Shown here piece by piece: positions 26,320-36,277 of a DNA stretch of 64,000 nucleotides. Under the pieces are notes generated by a model, which was not told the origin of the DNA, made no database searches, and saw nothing but the letters and a program-made list of their open reading frames with translations. The stretch spans positions 186,001-250,000 of the forward strand of contig NZ_QOCL01000014.1 in NCBI RefSeq assembly GCF_004006665.1, in the 5' to 3' direction. Origin of the DNA: Halobacteriovorax sp. HLS. GTDB lineage: Bacteria > Bdellovibrionota > Bacteriovoracia > Bacteriovoracales > Bacteriovoracaceae. Numbering within the stretch: position 1 is the stretch's first letter; every line of letters begins with the position of its first letter. Both the position numbers and the translations under genes were made by a program.

Positions 26320-27491
26320 AAGTCCCTCTGCTTAATATATTCTTTATAATACCTTTCTCTAATATTGTCCCACGAATACTCTTTGTGAAATAAAGAAATA
26401 TTTTTTTCCATCTCTGAATCATCATAGATTGTAGAGTTGCAAATCGCATCTATCCAAGCGGTTGTACTCTTTTCGTTATCAATAGTGACATAGTTTATGG
26501 GGTGATTGATGCCATCAAGTGAGAGTTTGCTACTGACCGTGATTAGTCCACTGGCCATGGCCTCTAAAACTTTATTCTTTATTCCGGCTCCTGAGAAAAT
26601 AGGAGAAATAAAAAAACGAGCACTTTGTAAATATTTATCTAGATTTTCAACCTTGCCCGTTACAATTATATTGGGATGACCTTCTAGGTTTAGCATCTTT
26701 TGAGTAGGGTTAGCACCTACAAGGAAGATTCTGATCTCTTTATCTTTTTCAAATAACTTAGGGCCTAGGTCGTTTATGATAAAATCAACAGCTTCTTGAT
26801 TGGGAGCGTAGTTGTAATTTCCGACAAAGAGGAGCTTCTTATTATCTCTACTTTGTTTAGAGTCATAGAATTGCTTTGTGTCTATGCCGTTTGGAATGAA
26901 AACAGGGCTTTTAAGTCCTAATTTATCTTTGGCAAATAAAGCATCGATGTCAGAAACAAAGTGACATTTTTTTATTTTTTTATAGGCGTTTTTTTCAACA
27001 ACAGTACATTTTATATACTCGTAGTAATAAAGAAGCTTTTTTAATAAGCTTTTTTGAGCTTTATACTTTCTAAGCATGATTAAGCTGAGTGAATCTATTG
27101 AAGAGAAAAATACCTTTTCACTTTCATTAATTTGGTGGATTGCATTTATTAGAGCGACACTCGAAAGATGTATAATATCATATTTTTTAGAGTTCTTGTT
27201 TATAAACTCAATGAGGTCGTTGATTTCACTGATGGGGGATATATTATACGGAGTTAGAGATAGTAGAGATCTTAATTTGGATCGCTGCTTTACTCTCTTT
27301 TTAGTAGAGTAATGGTTTTCAATACAAGTGAAACTCGGAGGTTTACTGTCGAAAAATCGTGAAAGAAAATCAATGGTATAGAGATTATTTTCTTTAACAA
27401 GATTAAAGTTTATCTTATTAACCCCATTTAAATTCTCAGGGTAATATCCGTCTGGAGATACAAATAAAATTTTAAGTTTCTTGTCTTTCAA
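26316..27491 (-). CDS. Glycosyltransferase family 4-like (GT-B)
   Basis: A 391-residue GT-B enzyme. ILFVSPDGYYPENLNGVNKI is the N-terminal acceptor loop, VFIPNGIDTKQF and KLLFVGNYNYAPNQEAVDF open the donor domain, and FFISPIFSGAGIKNKVLEAM, with the E of KVLEAMASG, is the nucleotide site. The form resembles the sugar transferases with PEP-CTERM/WbaZ-like GxGxKNKxLEAMA motifs. The start is TTG with only a weak purine-rich site upstream. It is coupled to the polymerase-like gene downstream. Confidence 0.82.
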   Translation of the reverse strand: MKDKKLKILFVSPDGYYPENLNGVNKINFNLVKENNLYTIDFLSRFFDSKPPSFTCIENHYSTKKRVKQRSKLRSLLSLTPYNISPISEINDLIEFINKNSKKYDIIHLSSVALINAIHQINESEKVFFSSIDSLSLIMLRKYKAQKSLLKKLLYYYEYIKCTVVEKNAYKKIKKCHFVSDIDALFAKDKLGLKSPVFIPNGIDTKQFYDSKQSRDNKKLLFVGNYNYAPNQEAVDFIINDLGPKLFEKDKEIRIFLVGANPTQKMLNLEGHPNIIVTGKVENLDKYLQSARFFISPIFSGAGIKNKVLEAMASGLITVSSKLSLDGINHPINYVTIDNEKSTTAWIDAICNSTIYDDSEMEKNISLFHKEYSWDNIRERYYKEYIKQRDL

Positions 27492-27629
27492 TTGATGATT
27501 CTTTTTAAAAATATTAATAGTTTAGAACTTCTAATATATTTGATGTATTATTTAAACTAAGACAATATTCTAATGTAAATAGTATATTTTGTGTATAAAA
27601 ACTAAATATATATAGTTAAGAGATTTAAA

Positions 27630-28940
27630 TTGAAACTTAAAAAACTACTTTCATCTCCCGAGAATAAGACTTTTGCTTTTTTAGGCGTGGAGTATTCATT
27701 CAAAATACTTCTTGGAACTGCTGTTAGTGTTTGGGTTGCGCGTTATCTTGGGCCTAGGGATCTTGGTAATTTGTCCTATGTTATTTCCTTTGTGTTGGTA
27801 TTCGCTCCAATTTTTACTATGGCCAGTGAAGAGGTGATAATAAGATCTCTTGTTCAAAATAAATCAAATCATAATTTTGTTATGGGAAGTAGTTTTGTTT
27901 TGAAAGTAATCGGATCTTTTGTTGGGATTTTGCTGGTAAATGGTCTCATTTATATTCTAAATAAAGATGAAGTACTTATACGGACGGGTGTTCTGATATA
28001 TTCCGTAAGTATGTTTTTAAAATCATTTCAAGTCATAGACAATTATTTCTTATCTACAAGTAATATAAAAGTAATTTCTTATTCTAGAAATTTAATCATG
28101 CTGATCTTGAGTATTGTTAAGGTTGTTTTAATTTTTAATAATTCTCAGTGGCTGAACTTTGTCTTGGTAAGCTGCCTTGAACTCCTTCTTTATGCTGTGT
28201 TTTATATTTTTGTTTATTGTAAAAATGGTCATAACCTTTTGCAGTGGAGGTTTGATAAGAGCGAGTTCCGTGGTTTGGTGAAGCCGGTCGTTCCACTAGT
28301 TGTGATCTCATTTTGCTCTGTTGGAGTTGCTAAGCTAGATCAGATTATGATTATGAATATTAGTGGAAGTATTGAATTGGGACGCTATGCTGTTGCTGTA
28401 AAGCTTATTGAATTATGGCAGTTTGTACCCCTGGCACTGATTAGCTCATTATACCCTGCAATTGTCTCGAACTTTTCTACTTCTAAAGAGCTTTATGTAT
28501 ATGGCGTGAAGAAATTGTATGCTCTCATATTAGTTTTCTCTCTTTCTTTAGCCATTGGTACAACAATATTTTCAGACTTAGTCATAGAGTTACTTTATGG
28601 GCAGCAATATGATGGAGCAGGTGGAATACTTGCTTTATATGTATGGACAGTTGTATTCCTATATTTAACCATAGCGAGAAACAAAATTTTTATTATAGAG
28701 AGTTTATTAAATCTTGAGCTCGTTGTAGTTGTTCTTACTCTAATATTTAATGTTGCCTTAAACTACTTTCTTATACCTTCTTTCGGTGCGAAAGGGGCCG
28801 TAGGAGCCTCCATTCTCTCTTATCTATTTGCTAACGTAGTCGTTTCAATTTTTAGTGTTAAATTAAGGGGAGCTCTGTATTTAATGTGGGATTCAATTTT
28901 TTATATTAAAAAACTATTAAAAGGAAGGGATTCGCTGTGA
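27630..28940 (+). CDS. wzx: Wzx-type polysaccharide flippase
   Basis: A 436-residue MATE/MVF-superfamily protein with about twelve hydrophobic segments. WVARYLGPRDLGNLSYVISF near residue 35 and a repeat of such helices are typical of Wzx/RfbX. FGAKGAVGASILSYLFANVV is the conserved C-terminal helix. It flips undecaprenyl-linked repeat units across the inner membrane. The start is TTG with AAGAGA upstream. It overlaps the next glycosyltransferase by four bases. It is the only Wzx in the window. Confidence 0.88.
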   Translation: MKLKKLLSSPENKTFAFLGVEYSFKILLGTAVSVWVARYLGPRDLGNLSYVISFVLVFAPIFTMASEEVIIRSLVQNKSNHNFVMGSSFVLKVIGSFVGILLVNGLIYILNKDEVLIRTGVLIYSVSMFLKSFQVIDNYFLSTSNIKVISYSRNLIMLILSIVKVVLIFNNSQWLNFVLVSCLELLLYAVFYIFVYCKNGHNLLQWRFDKSEFRGLVKPVVPLVVISFCSVGVAKLDQIMIMNISGSIELGRYAVAVKLIELWQFVPLALISSLYPAIVSNFSTSKELYVYGVKKLYALILVFSLSLAIGTTIFSDLVIELLYGQQYDGAGGILALYVWTVVFLYLTIARNKIFIIESLLNLELVVVVLTLIFNVALNYFLIPSFGAKGAVGASILSYLFANVVVSIFSVKLRGALYLMWDSIFYIKKLLKGRDSL

Positions 28941-29929
28941 ACTATTTTTTAAGTATATCTATACCAACTTATAATAGATCAAGCTATTTGAAAGATACTA
29001 TTGAGTGTTTCGCTAAGCAAATAAACGATCGCAAAGATATTCAAATTGCTGTTGCTGACAATTTTTCTACTGACGATACTGAAGAAATGATTAGTGAAAT
29101 GAAGAAGAAGTATCCCTATATCAAGTACCATAAAAATAGTAAAAATTTAGGAGCAGATCGTAATTATTTAAAAGCAGTTGAGATATCTGATGGTAAGTTC
29201 TGTTGGCTCTTTGGAAGTGATGATCAAATATGTGAAAATGCTCTTGAGAAGGTGATATCTTCATTAAAAGATAAATGTTCCGATATCTTATTAATGAATA
29301 GATTAAATATGTGTCCCGAACTAAAAGAAGAGAGAGGTATACAAAGATACTTCCGTTCCGATGAAGAGTTTAGTTTAGATTTTTCAGAATTAAACAGCTA
29401 TGTGAAATACTCTAACGAAGCATGCGATATTGCATCCATGTTTAGCTATCTTTCATCTATAGTTTTAAATAAAGAAAAATGGGATGTTGTAGATGTTGAC
29501 AACTCATTTATTGGAGGAGCTTATATTCATGTTTCTAAACTATTTGGAATGATGAATAGAGGATGCTCTTTCCACTTTTTGCCGGAGGCCTTAGTGTTAA
29601 ATCGTCAGGGAAATGATCACTTTGCAGGTTCGGGCTATGTTAAAAGACGGCTTATTGATGTGGGCTATGTCGATCTAGTTGAAAAAAGCTTCTCTGAAGA
29701 AAAATATAAAGTTCTTTTAAGAAAAATTGTAGAAAGAGAGTTTTTCACATTACCTAAAATCCTCGCTTTCAAAATGTGGACATATAAATATCAGACTAAT
29801 AAGGATTTTCTGGAACTATTTAATGGATATAAGACTTTTGAGAATTACCCTCATTATCGTATACGGATGTGGTTTTTCAAAAATATACCTAATAGTGTCT
29901 TAAGGTTAATCTACCGAATTTTCTATTGA
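28937..29929 (+). CDS. Glycosyltransferase family 2 (RfbV-like candidate)
   Basis: A 330-residue GT-A enzyme. SISIPTYNRSSYLKDTI, VADNFSTDDTEEM, SKNLGADRNYLKAVE and CWLFGSDDQIC (the acidic metal motif) define the fold. The pattern resembles dideoxyhexosyl transferases such as RfbV. Because a CDP-dideoxyhexose pathway lies nearby, transfer of that sugar is a reasonable guess. The start is GTG inside the Wzx stop (GTGA overlap). The stop overlaps the convergent GT4 gene by seven bases. Confidence 0.8.
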   Translation: MNYFLSISIPTYNRSSYLKDTIECFAKQINDRKDIQIAVADNFSTDDTEEMISEMKKKYPYIKYHKNSKNLGADRNYLKAVEISDGKFCWLFGSDDQICENALEKVISSLKDKCSDILLMNRLNMCPELKEERGIQRYFRSDEEFSLDFSELNSYVKYSNEACDIASMFSYLSSIVLNKEKWDVVDVDNSFIGGAYIHVSKLFGMMNRGCSFHFLPEALVLNRQGNDHFAGSGYVKRRLIDVGYVDLVEKSFSEEKYKVLLRKIVEREFFTLPKILAFKMWTYKYQTNKDFLELFNGYKTFENYPHYRIRMWFFKNIPNSVLRLIYRIFY

Positions 29930-30939
29930 TAGAGGTGAATTATTTTTGCTATTTGCTTTTCAATATTAAAGTGGTTTTCAACTTTCTCTCTATTTAGATT
30001 CTGTATCTTGCTGTAGTTAATTTTAATATTCTCTAGTTTGGAATTAAACTCTTCATTTGATTCAAATAATTGCTCAGAGTCGACAAGGTCTACATGACCA
30101 GAAACTCTAGATAGTAAGCAAGGCTTTTTACAAGCCATTGCTTCCAAAACAGCGTAGGGCATGCCTTCTCCTTTTGACGAGCTGACATATATATCAATAT
30201 CTTTTAAAAATAGATAAGGATCTTCTACATTTCCTAGGAACTCGACATTCGACTCAATTCCTAGTTCTTCTACTAAGGCCAGTAGTTTTCTATGTTGAGG
30301 GCCATCTCCAGCTACTTTTAAATGGTATTGATTATTTTCATGAATTCGTCGAATCAAGTATTCATTATTCTTATGTTCTTCGAGGCGAGTTAGAGTACCC
30401 AGTACCTTTCTTTCGCAATTACTTTCTTCATTTTCGAGCTGAGGTAAGGACACACCATTTTCAACTACAAAAGATATATTCTCTGGAGCAAGACCAATTT
30501 TTTGAGCATTAGATTTTTCTGAATCTGAAACGAAAATCAATTTGTGAGTAAGTTTTGTAAGGGACTTATCAATAAAGTTTGAAATCTTCGAGAAAATGCC
30601 GTCTTTAATATGTATACCGTGGTAGGTATGAATGCATTCGACGCTAAATAGAGATAGAAGACGTGAGTAAAGACCTGCTCCTCTTCCATGAGAGTGAACA
30701 ATGTCAATATTATTGCTACGGACAAAGTAAAGAAGGCGAATGAAACTTAAAATTGAAAACTTTCTATGGGGTAGAGAGAAATGCTCACTAGATCTAGATC
30801 TAAATTTTTCGCCATAAGGAGCACTAACTGGAGAAGCAATGAAAAGTGATTTAGTGGGAAGTCTACTAGCAATATCTAGGACATGCTTAGGACCTCCTCC
30901 GTGATCAGATCTAAGTGTGATCAATAGGACTTTTTTCAT
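29923..30939 (-). CDS. Glycosyltransferase family 4 (GT-B)
   Basis: A 338-residue GT-B enzyme. LRSDHGGGPKHVLDIA is the N-terminal loop, DIVHSHGRGAGLYSRL the acceptor side, VVENGVSLP and LGTLTRLEEHKNNEYLI start the donor domain, and VSSSKGEGMPYAVLEAMACKK carries E-x7-E. It is short for the family but complete. Its ATG overlaps the stop of the upstream GT2 by four bases, so the two are a coupled pair. Confidence 0.87.
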   Translation of the reverse strand: MKKVLLITLRSDHGGGPKHVLDIASRLPTKSLFIASPVSAPYGEKFRSRSSEHFSLPHRKFSILSFIRLLYFVRSNNIDIVHSHGRGAGLYSRLLSLFSVECIHTYHGIHIKDGIFSKISNFIDKSLTKLTHKLIFVSDSEKSNAQKIGLAPENISFVVENGVSLPQLENEESNCERKVLGTLTRLEEHKNNEYLIRRIHENNQYHLKVAGDGPQHRKLLALVEELGIESNVEFLGNVEDPYLFLKDIDIYVSSSKGEGMPYAVLEAMACKKPCLLSRVSGHVDLVDSEQLFESNEEFNSKLENIKINYSKIQNLNREKVENHFNIEKQIAKIIHLYQ

Positions 30940-31646
30940 TTTTCTTTTATAGACATAAAGCGAAGTTTAAATAACGTAAAAATATAAGTGATGATAAATT
31001 TGCCTAAATTTCTCTTTGTTTCTCCAAACATTCTTTGCTTAAAGCTAAAAGGAATTTCTTTAATAGAGAGACCTTTGTAGATTCTGATTAGCTTGTAAAG
31101 AATCTCTTCTACGATATCAAAATTTTCACATTTTAAAGTTAATGATTTGAGTTTTTGCCCATCGTACAGTCTAAAACTATTCGAAACATCCTTGCATTTG
31201 ATATTTAGAACAAAAGCAAATCCCCAGTTCACAATTTTGCTCATTAGTATCAATATAGGGCTATTTTCTGTGTGCCCCCCTTTCATATACCGTGAAGCAA
31301 TAATAACGTCAGAAGAATCTTTTTGAGAATATAGACTCTTTATAAACTCAGGATGATGTGAGCCGTCAGCATCCATAAAAACGATACTTTTACCAGATGC
31401 GTTGTTAATTCCTGTTCTTATGGCAGCTCCATAAGTATTACCACCTGTTCGGTTGACGTAGACCGCGCTATTTTCCGAACAAGCTTGAGGGGTTCCATCC
31501 ATAACTTCTTCAGTATCTATAACGATGACTTCATAGGCAGAAGTTAACTCTGAGCAAACCTTATTAATTCTAGGAAGAAGAAGTCTTAAATTCTCTTCTT
31601 CTAGGTAGGCAGGTAAGCAAATACTTAACTCTTTGGTAAGCTCCAT
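30936..31646 (-). CDS. DPM1-like polyprenyl-phosphate glycosyltransferase (GT2)
   Basis: A 236-residue GT-A enzyme. SICLPAYLEEENLRLLL and VIVIDTEEVMDGT replace the more usual VVDDGS. FMDADGSHHPEF holds the DxD, and IIASRYMKGGHTEN and VSNSFRLYDGQKLK are typical of dolichol/undecaprenyl-phosphate mannosyltransferases. There is a short hydrophobic C-terminus, as in soluble or peripheral DPM1 forms. AAGAGAG lies five bases before the ATG. It would make a lipid-phosphate sugar for one of the multi-spanning transferases nearby. Confidence 0.85.
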   Translation of the reverse strand: MELTKELSICLPAYLEEENLRLLLPRINKVCSELTSAYEVIVIDTEEVMDGTPQACSENSAVYVNRTGGNTYGAAIRTGINNASGKSIVFMDADGSHHPEFIKSLYSQKDSSDVIIASRYMKGGHTENSPILILMSKIVNWGFAFVLNIKCKDVSNSFRLYDGQKLKSLTLKCENFDIVEEILYKLIRIYKGLSIKEIPFSFKQRMFGETKRNLGKFIITYIFTLFKLRFMSIKEK

Positions 31647-31741
31647 GAATCTCTCTTTTTTTTAATATTATAGTTAAATATACACTAATATTTTGATAGA
31701 TTAATGTCTATTCAACAATTTAAATGACAAAGAGAGTCAAC

Positions 31742-33031
31742 ATGCGTGATGAGATTATTGCTAAGTCGAGAGAATTTTTTAAAGCAGAACTAGATAAGAA
31801 GAAGATGATTCCAGGCGAGTCCTATATTCCAGCTTCTGGAAAAGTTATGGACGAAGATGATATGGAAAACTTAATTGATGCTTCTTTAGATATGTGGCTT
31901 ACTGCCGGAAGATATCACAAGCAATTTGAAAAAGAGTTTGCAAGCTTTATGGAACAAAAGTTTTGTCTACTCGTAAATTCTGGTTCGTCCGCAAACCTCT
32001 TAGCTTTTGCTGCACTTACTTCTCCTAAATTGGGTGATAGACAAATAAAAGCCGGCGATGAGGTAATTACTGTCGCAGCAGGTTTTCCAACAACAGTTAA
32101 TCCGATTGTACAGCATGGTTGTATTCCTGTGTTTGTAGATGTTGAGCTTGAAACATATGAGCTTGATTTAACACAATTAGAGTTGGCCCTTTCACCAAAA
32201 ACTAAAGCAGTGATGATGGCACACACTCTAGGTAATATGTTTGATGTTAAGGCCGTAAAAGATTTTTGTGACAAGCATGGATTATGGCTAATTGAAGATA
32301 CTTGTGACGCTCTAGGAGCTAGATTTGATGGGAAGATGGCAGGGACTTTTGGAGATATTGCAACAGTCTCTTTCTATCCGGCCCACCATATGACTATGGG
32401 AGAAGGTGGAGCTGTTTTAACTTCTGAGCCGAAGCTTAAAAAAATAATTGAATCTTTTAGAGACTGGGGAAGAGATTGTTGGTGTCCTCCTGGTGTAGAT
32501 AATACCTGTGGAAAGAGATTTGCCTGTCAATTAGGAGAGCTTCCTAAGGGATTTGATCATAAGTACACTTACACACATATTGGTTATAATCTAAAGGTAA
32601 CTGATATGCAGGCAGCTGTTGGATTATCTCAACTTAAAAAAGTAAAGAAATTTATTTCTAAGAGAAATTCAAATTTTGATTATTTAAAATCTAAACTAAA
32701 AGGGTTAGAAGATAAATTAATCCTACCAAGAGCGACTGAGGGCTGTGAAGCAAGTTGGTTCGGTTTTTTGATCTCGGTCAAAGAAGACGCAGGAATTTCT
32801 AAGCAAGAGTTATGTGAGCACTTAGAGTCAAAGAAAATTGGAACAAGACAATTATTTGCAGGTAACTTAGTCAAACAACCACTCTATGTAGGCGTTGAGA
32901 AAAGAATTATAGGGGATCTTCCTAATACTGACTTTATTATGAATAATTCTTTTTGGGTTGGATGTTGGCCAGGACTTAACGAAGAGCACTTGGATTATAT
33001 TGCAGACATCATAAAAGAGAAGCTTTCTTAG
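31742..33031 (+). CDS. rfbH: CDP-4-keto-6-deoxyglucose 3-dehydrase (E1, RfbH/DdhC)
   Basis: About 429 residues. A PMP-dependent DegT-fold dehydrase in which the PLP lysine is replaced by histidine: SFYPAHHMTMGEGG has His where aminotransferases have Lys (near residue 215). A cysteine set, CWCPPGVDNTCGKRFAC, matches the [2Fe-2S] region of E1, and QLGELPKGFDHKYTYTH follows. It removes the 3-OH en route to CDP-3,6-dideoxyhexoses. I start at the ATG at 31742 with AGAGAG upstream; an in-frame ATG lies 18 bases earlier without a site. The partner reductase E3 (RfbI) is not in the window. Confidence 0.95.
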   Translation: MRDEIIAKSREFFKAELDKKKMIPGESYIPASGKVMDEDDMENLIDASLDMWLTAGRYHKQFEKEFASFMEQKFCLLVNSGSSANLLAFAALTSPKLGDRQIKAGDEVITVAAGFPTTVNPIVQHGCIPVFVDVELETYELDLTQLELALSPKTKAVMMAHTLGNMFDVKAVKDFCDKHGLWLIEDTCDALGARFDGKMAGTFGDIATVSFYPAHHMTMGEGGAVLTSEPKLKKIIESFRDWGRDCWCPPGVDNTCGKRFACQLGELPKGFDHKYTYTHIGYNLKVTDMQAAVGLSQLKKVKKFISKRNSNFDYLKSKLKGLEDKLILPRATEGCEASWFGFLISVKEDAGISKQELCEHLESKKIGTRQLFAGNLVKQPLYVGVEKRIIGDLPNTDFIMNNSFWVGCWPGLNEEHLDYIADIIKEKLS

Positions 33032-33034
33032 ACA

Positions 33035-34468
33035 ATGATTGAAAAAATAAAAGAAAACTCAATTTTTTGGTCACTGTTATTTCTTTCGATTGTTCTTTTA
33101 ACAATACAACTTGATGGAGTAACTCTTCGGTCAGTTGATGGTGCAGTTTATTCTTCTATAGCTAGAGAACTTGCTGATAAGCCATTTAAGGAATGGGTTG
33201 TTTTGACATGGAGAGGAGGAGAGAAATTCTATGAAAATCCTCACTTCATGCCTATGTATTTGGCCACATTCATCAGAGTGCTTGGAATCACTAGCTACAC
33301 AGTTATTATTCCTATTATCCTTCTTTCTGTTACCTCTTTAGTTACTGTGTTCAAGCTAGGTGAGATACTTGTTTCTAAGAGATTGGGCCTATTCTCTATG
33401 TTCGCACTTATTGCAACTCCTCAATTTATTAAGGAGGGAAGAAACCCGATGCTAGAAACTGCATTAATGTGTTTCACTCTTTTGTCGATATACTTTGGTA
33501 TAAAATGTTTGAAAGATAAAAATATTAAACTCGCTTTCGTTTCTGGCCTATTATGTGCGCTTGCATTCTTATCGAAAGGACCTATATGTCTTTTAGCGCC
33601 GGGAGTATTGTTTGGATTTTATTTAACAAGTCACTTTTCTTTTTCCAACTCTTTAAACTTTTCTGTAACTCATAAGCAGTTTTTTAAAATTGTGCTCTTA
33701 TTTGTACTAGGGTTTATCTTAATAATGGGAGTTATTGATATTTGGCACTTTATGATCACGGAAGAATCATTTTGGTTAAATTATTATAATATTCGTCTTC
33801 TCTATACAATTAATCACCCAACAGCAGGACAAATTGAAAGTGTAGGAGGCGATCCTCTATTCTACTTTAAACTCATCTTAAAAAAACATATTCCTTGGGC
33901 GTATATAGGTCTTGCTGCATTGATGGTAGCTTTTTTGAAAACGGCGAAGGATTATAGACCTGCTATAATTGTTGGAAGTTTAATGACATTTGGATACCTC
34001 CTTGGATTTAGCTTAATTGTATTTAAAGCGCCTTGGTACATAAATGTTTATTTTGGTGGAATTTCTCTGATGGGGGGAGTCACTCTTAGTTATACCTTTG
34101 AAAAAAAGATGAGAAAATTCAATGCTCCTTTAGTCATTATTTCGTTTTCGTGTGTTCTTCTCTTTTTAAGTTCTTCCTTTTCTTTCATTTTTAAGAAAAA
34201 GGAGAGGATTGTTGGGACTTTTTTGTCACAAGTCGAAACTAAATTTGAGAATAGATTTAAAGGTAAATTGATTTCTGCTTGTTATCCAATGGGGATGTGG
34301 AGGGGAAATTTTATTGTTCACTACTTCTTAGGGGCAAGGCTGAAAGATTGTAATGTAAATGATGAAGTAAAATTTGTAGACTTAGAACAGTATAAAATGA
34401 GTGGTGATGAATTACTGCTTTATAGTAACTTTCCTATGGGGTTAGTTACAAAAGTTAAGGAAAAATAA
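33035..34468 (+). CDS. GT39/ArnT-like membrane glycosyltransferase
   Basis: A 477-residue protein. DGVTLRSVDGAVYSSIARELA is the first outer loop of the family (the acidic residue after the first helix), followed by about ten hydrophobic segments; GRNPMLETALM and SKGPICLLAPG fit ArnT/PMT-type enzymes. They move sugar from undecaprenyl phosphate to an acceptor on the periplasmic side. It lies inside the CDP-dideoxyhexose operon, three bases after rfbH and directly before rfbE, so the dideoxyhexose may be its cargo via a lipid carrier. That is an inference. Confidence 0.83.
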   Translation: MIEKIKENSIFWSLLFLSIVLLTIQLDGVTLRSVDGAVYSSIARELADKPFKEWVVLTWRGGEKFYENPHFMPMYLATFIRVLGITSYTVIIPIILLSVTSLVTVFKLGEILVSKRLGLFSMFALIATPQFIKEGRNPMLETALMCFTLLSIYFGIKCLKDKNIKLAFVSGLLCALAFLSKGPICLLAPGVLFGFYLTSHFSFSNSLNFSVTHKQFFKIVLLFVLGFILIMGVIDIWHFMITEESFWLNYYNIRLLYTINHPTAGQIESVGGDPLFYFKLILKKHIPWAYIGLAALMVAFLKTAKDYRPAIIVGSLMTFGYLLGFSLIVFKAPWYINVYFGGISLMGGVTLSYTFEKKMRKFNAPLVIISFSCVLLFLSSSFSFIFKKKERIVGTFLSQVETKFENRFKGKLISACYPMGMWRGNFIVHYFLGARLKDCNVNDEVKFVDLEQYKMSGDELLLYSNFPMGLVTKVKEK

Positions 34469-35488
34469 ATGAAATACTTAATTACAGGTGGATGTGGTTT
34501 CTTAGGGTCTAATCTGGCCCAAGAAGTTCTAAACAGAGGTGACGAATTGGTCATCTTTGATAATTTATACAGAAATGGAACTGAAAAAAACTTAGAGTGG
34601 CTGAGAACTTTGGGAGAATTTAAGTTTTATCGTAATGATATTAGAAATAGGGACGATGTTCAGTTTTGTATAAAAACAGAAAAACCGGATGTCATTTTTC
34701 ATGTCGCTGGTCAAGTTGCGATGACAACATCCCTAGAAAGACCACGATTTGATTATGATATTAATGTTGGAGGGACATTTAATGTCCTTGAGGCCGTTAA
34801 AGAACATTGTCCTGAGGCAGTAATTGTATATTCATCTACTAATAAGGTTTACGGAGATTTGGAGAATTACGAATATCATGAAAGTGATTCGCGTTATTCG
34901 ATACCTGAGTTTCCAAATGGTCTTCCTGAAAGTATTGGGCTTGACTTCACAACCCCATATGGTTGCTCTAAAGGTGCGGCAGATCAATATATGAAAGATT
35001 GGGCAAAGTGCTATGGATTAAAGACTGTTGTATTTAGACACTCTTCAATTTTTGGAGGAAGACAGTTTTCTACCTTTGACCAAGGCTGGATTGGATGGTT
35101 TGTTTCTAGAGCTATTGAAACGCAAAGAGGAAATTTGAGTGAAGCTTTTACAATCCAAGGGAATGGAAAACAAGTAAGAGATGTGCTGTTTTCTGAGGAT
35201 ATTGTAAAGTGTTACTGGGCAGCTGTTGAGCACATTGATAAGACGAGAGGCCAATCATTTAATATTGGAGGCGGTATGGAAAATAGCTTATCTATTCTCG
35301 AGCTATTTAGCCATTTAGAAAAAGAATTAAATATAAAACTAAATTATACACAACTTTCTCCAAGAGAAAGTGATCAAAAAATGTTCGTTGCAGATATCTC
35401 TAAAGCAAAAGAGTTCTTTGGATGGGAGCCTAAAGTTAAAACTGCGGAAGGTCTACATAGAATGATCGAGTGGGTAAAAACAATTTAA
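34469..35488 (+). CDS. rfbE: CDP-paratose 2-epimerase-like SDR (RfbE)
   Basis: A 339-residue extended SDR. ITGGCGFLGSNLAQEVL is the NAD loop, FHVAGQVAMTTSLERP is a hallmark of CDP-tyvelose/paratose epimerases, and STNKVYGDLENY with TPYGCSKGAADQY gives the catalytic Tyr-x3-Lys. FRHSSIFGGRQFSTFDQGW is also typical of RfbE. It interconverts CDP-paratose and CDP-tyvelose. It starts immediately after the GT39 gene stop. If the reductase at 37358 makes abequose rather than paratose, this gene would have no use, so it favours paratose. Confidence 0.88.
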   Translation: MKYLITGGCGFLGSNLAQEVLNRGDELVIFDNLYRNGTEKNLEWLRTLGEFKFYRNDIRNRDDVQFCIKTEKPDVIFHVAGQVAMTTSLERPRFDYDINVGGTFNVLEAVKEHCPEAVIVYSSTNKVYGDLENYEYHESDSRYSIPEFPNGLPESIGLDFTTPYGCSKGAADQYMKDWAKCYGLKTVVFRHSSIFGGRQFSTFDQGWIGWFVSRAIETQRGNLSEAFTIQGNGKQVRDVLFSEDIVKCYWAAVEHIDKTRGQSFNIGGGMENSLSILELFSHLEKELNIKLNYTQLSPRESDQKMFVADISKAKEFFGWEPKVKTAEGLHRMIEWVKTI

Positions 35489-35503
35489 TAATTAGGAGAA
35501 AAT

Positions 35504-36277
35504 ATGAAAGTTTTAATTTTAGCAGGCGGTTACGGTACCAGAATCAGTGAAGAAACGGGAATTAGACCTAAGCCAATGGTAGAGATTGGAGAAAAACCAA
35601 TTCTTTGGCACATAATGAAGCATTACTCTAGTTACGGTTATAATGAATTTGTAATCTTGTGTGGTTATAAAGGTCACTGTATTAAAGAGTATTTTGCAAA
35701 TTACTTCGTTAGACAAAGTTCTGTAACATTTGACCTTGCTAACAATTCAATGGAAGTAATAAATTCTGATGTAGAAAATTGGAAAGTAACTTGTTTAGAT
35801 ACGGGAGATGGAACTTTAACAGGTGGAAGAATTAAGAGAGCTCAAGATATCGTAGGTAATGAACCATTCATGCTGACATACGGTGATGGTGTTTCTGATG
35901 TTGATGTTAAGTCACTTGTAGAAAGTCATAAATCTTCTGGAAGAGCATGTACAATGACTGCTGTGCAACCAGACGGTCGTTTTGGTGCACTCGAGTTTGA
36001 TTCAAAAGATCAGCTGACAGCATTTAAAGAAAAACCACAAGGTGAAGTGGGTTGGATTAATGGTGGCTTCTTCGTATGTGAACCTTCAGTATTTGATGAA
36101 ATTAAAGACGGAGATAGAACTATTTTTGAAAGAGCTCCATTAGAGAAACTAGCGAGCTCAGGACAAGTTAATAGTTATAAACATAAAGGATTCTGGAAGT
36201 GTATGGACACTCTCGCTGATAAGCAGTCGCTTACAAGTATGTGGGAAAGTGGAGAGGCAAAATGGAAAACTTGGTAG
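35504..36277 (+). CDS. rfbF: Glucose-1-phosphate cytidylyltransferase (RfbF)
   Basis: A 257-residue nucleotidyltransferase, the usual length. ILAGGYGTRISEETGIRPKP is the CTP-binding loop, followed by MVEIGEKPILWHIMKHY, YGDGVSDVD (metal Asp) and GGFFVCEPSVFD. It makes CDP-glucose from CTP and glucose-1-phosphate, the first step to CDP-dideoxyhexoses. AGGAG lies six bases before the ATG. It overlaps the rfbG gene by 16 bases. Confidence 0.95.
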   Translation: MKVLILAGGYGTRISEETGIRPKPMVEIGEKPILWHIMKHYSSYGYNEFVILCGYKGHCIKEYFANYFVRQSSVTFDLANNSMEVINSDVENWKVTCLDTGDGTLTGGRIKRAQDIVGNEPFMLTYGDGVSDVDVKSLVESHKSSGRACTMTAVQPDGRFGALEFDSKDQLTAFKEKPQGEVGWINGGFFVCEPSVFDEIKDGDRTIFERAPLEKLASSGQVNSYKHKGFWKCMDTLADKQSLTSMWESGEAKWKTW

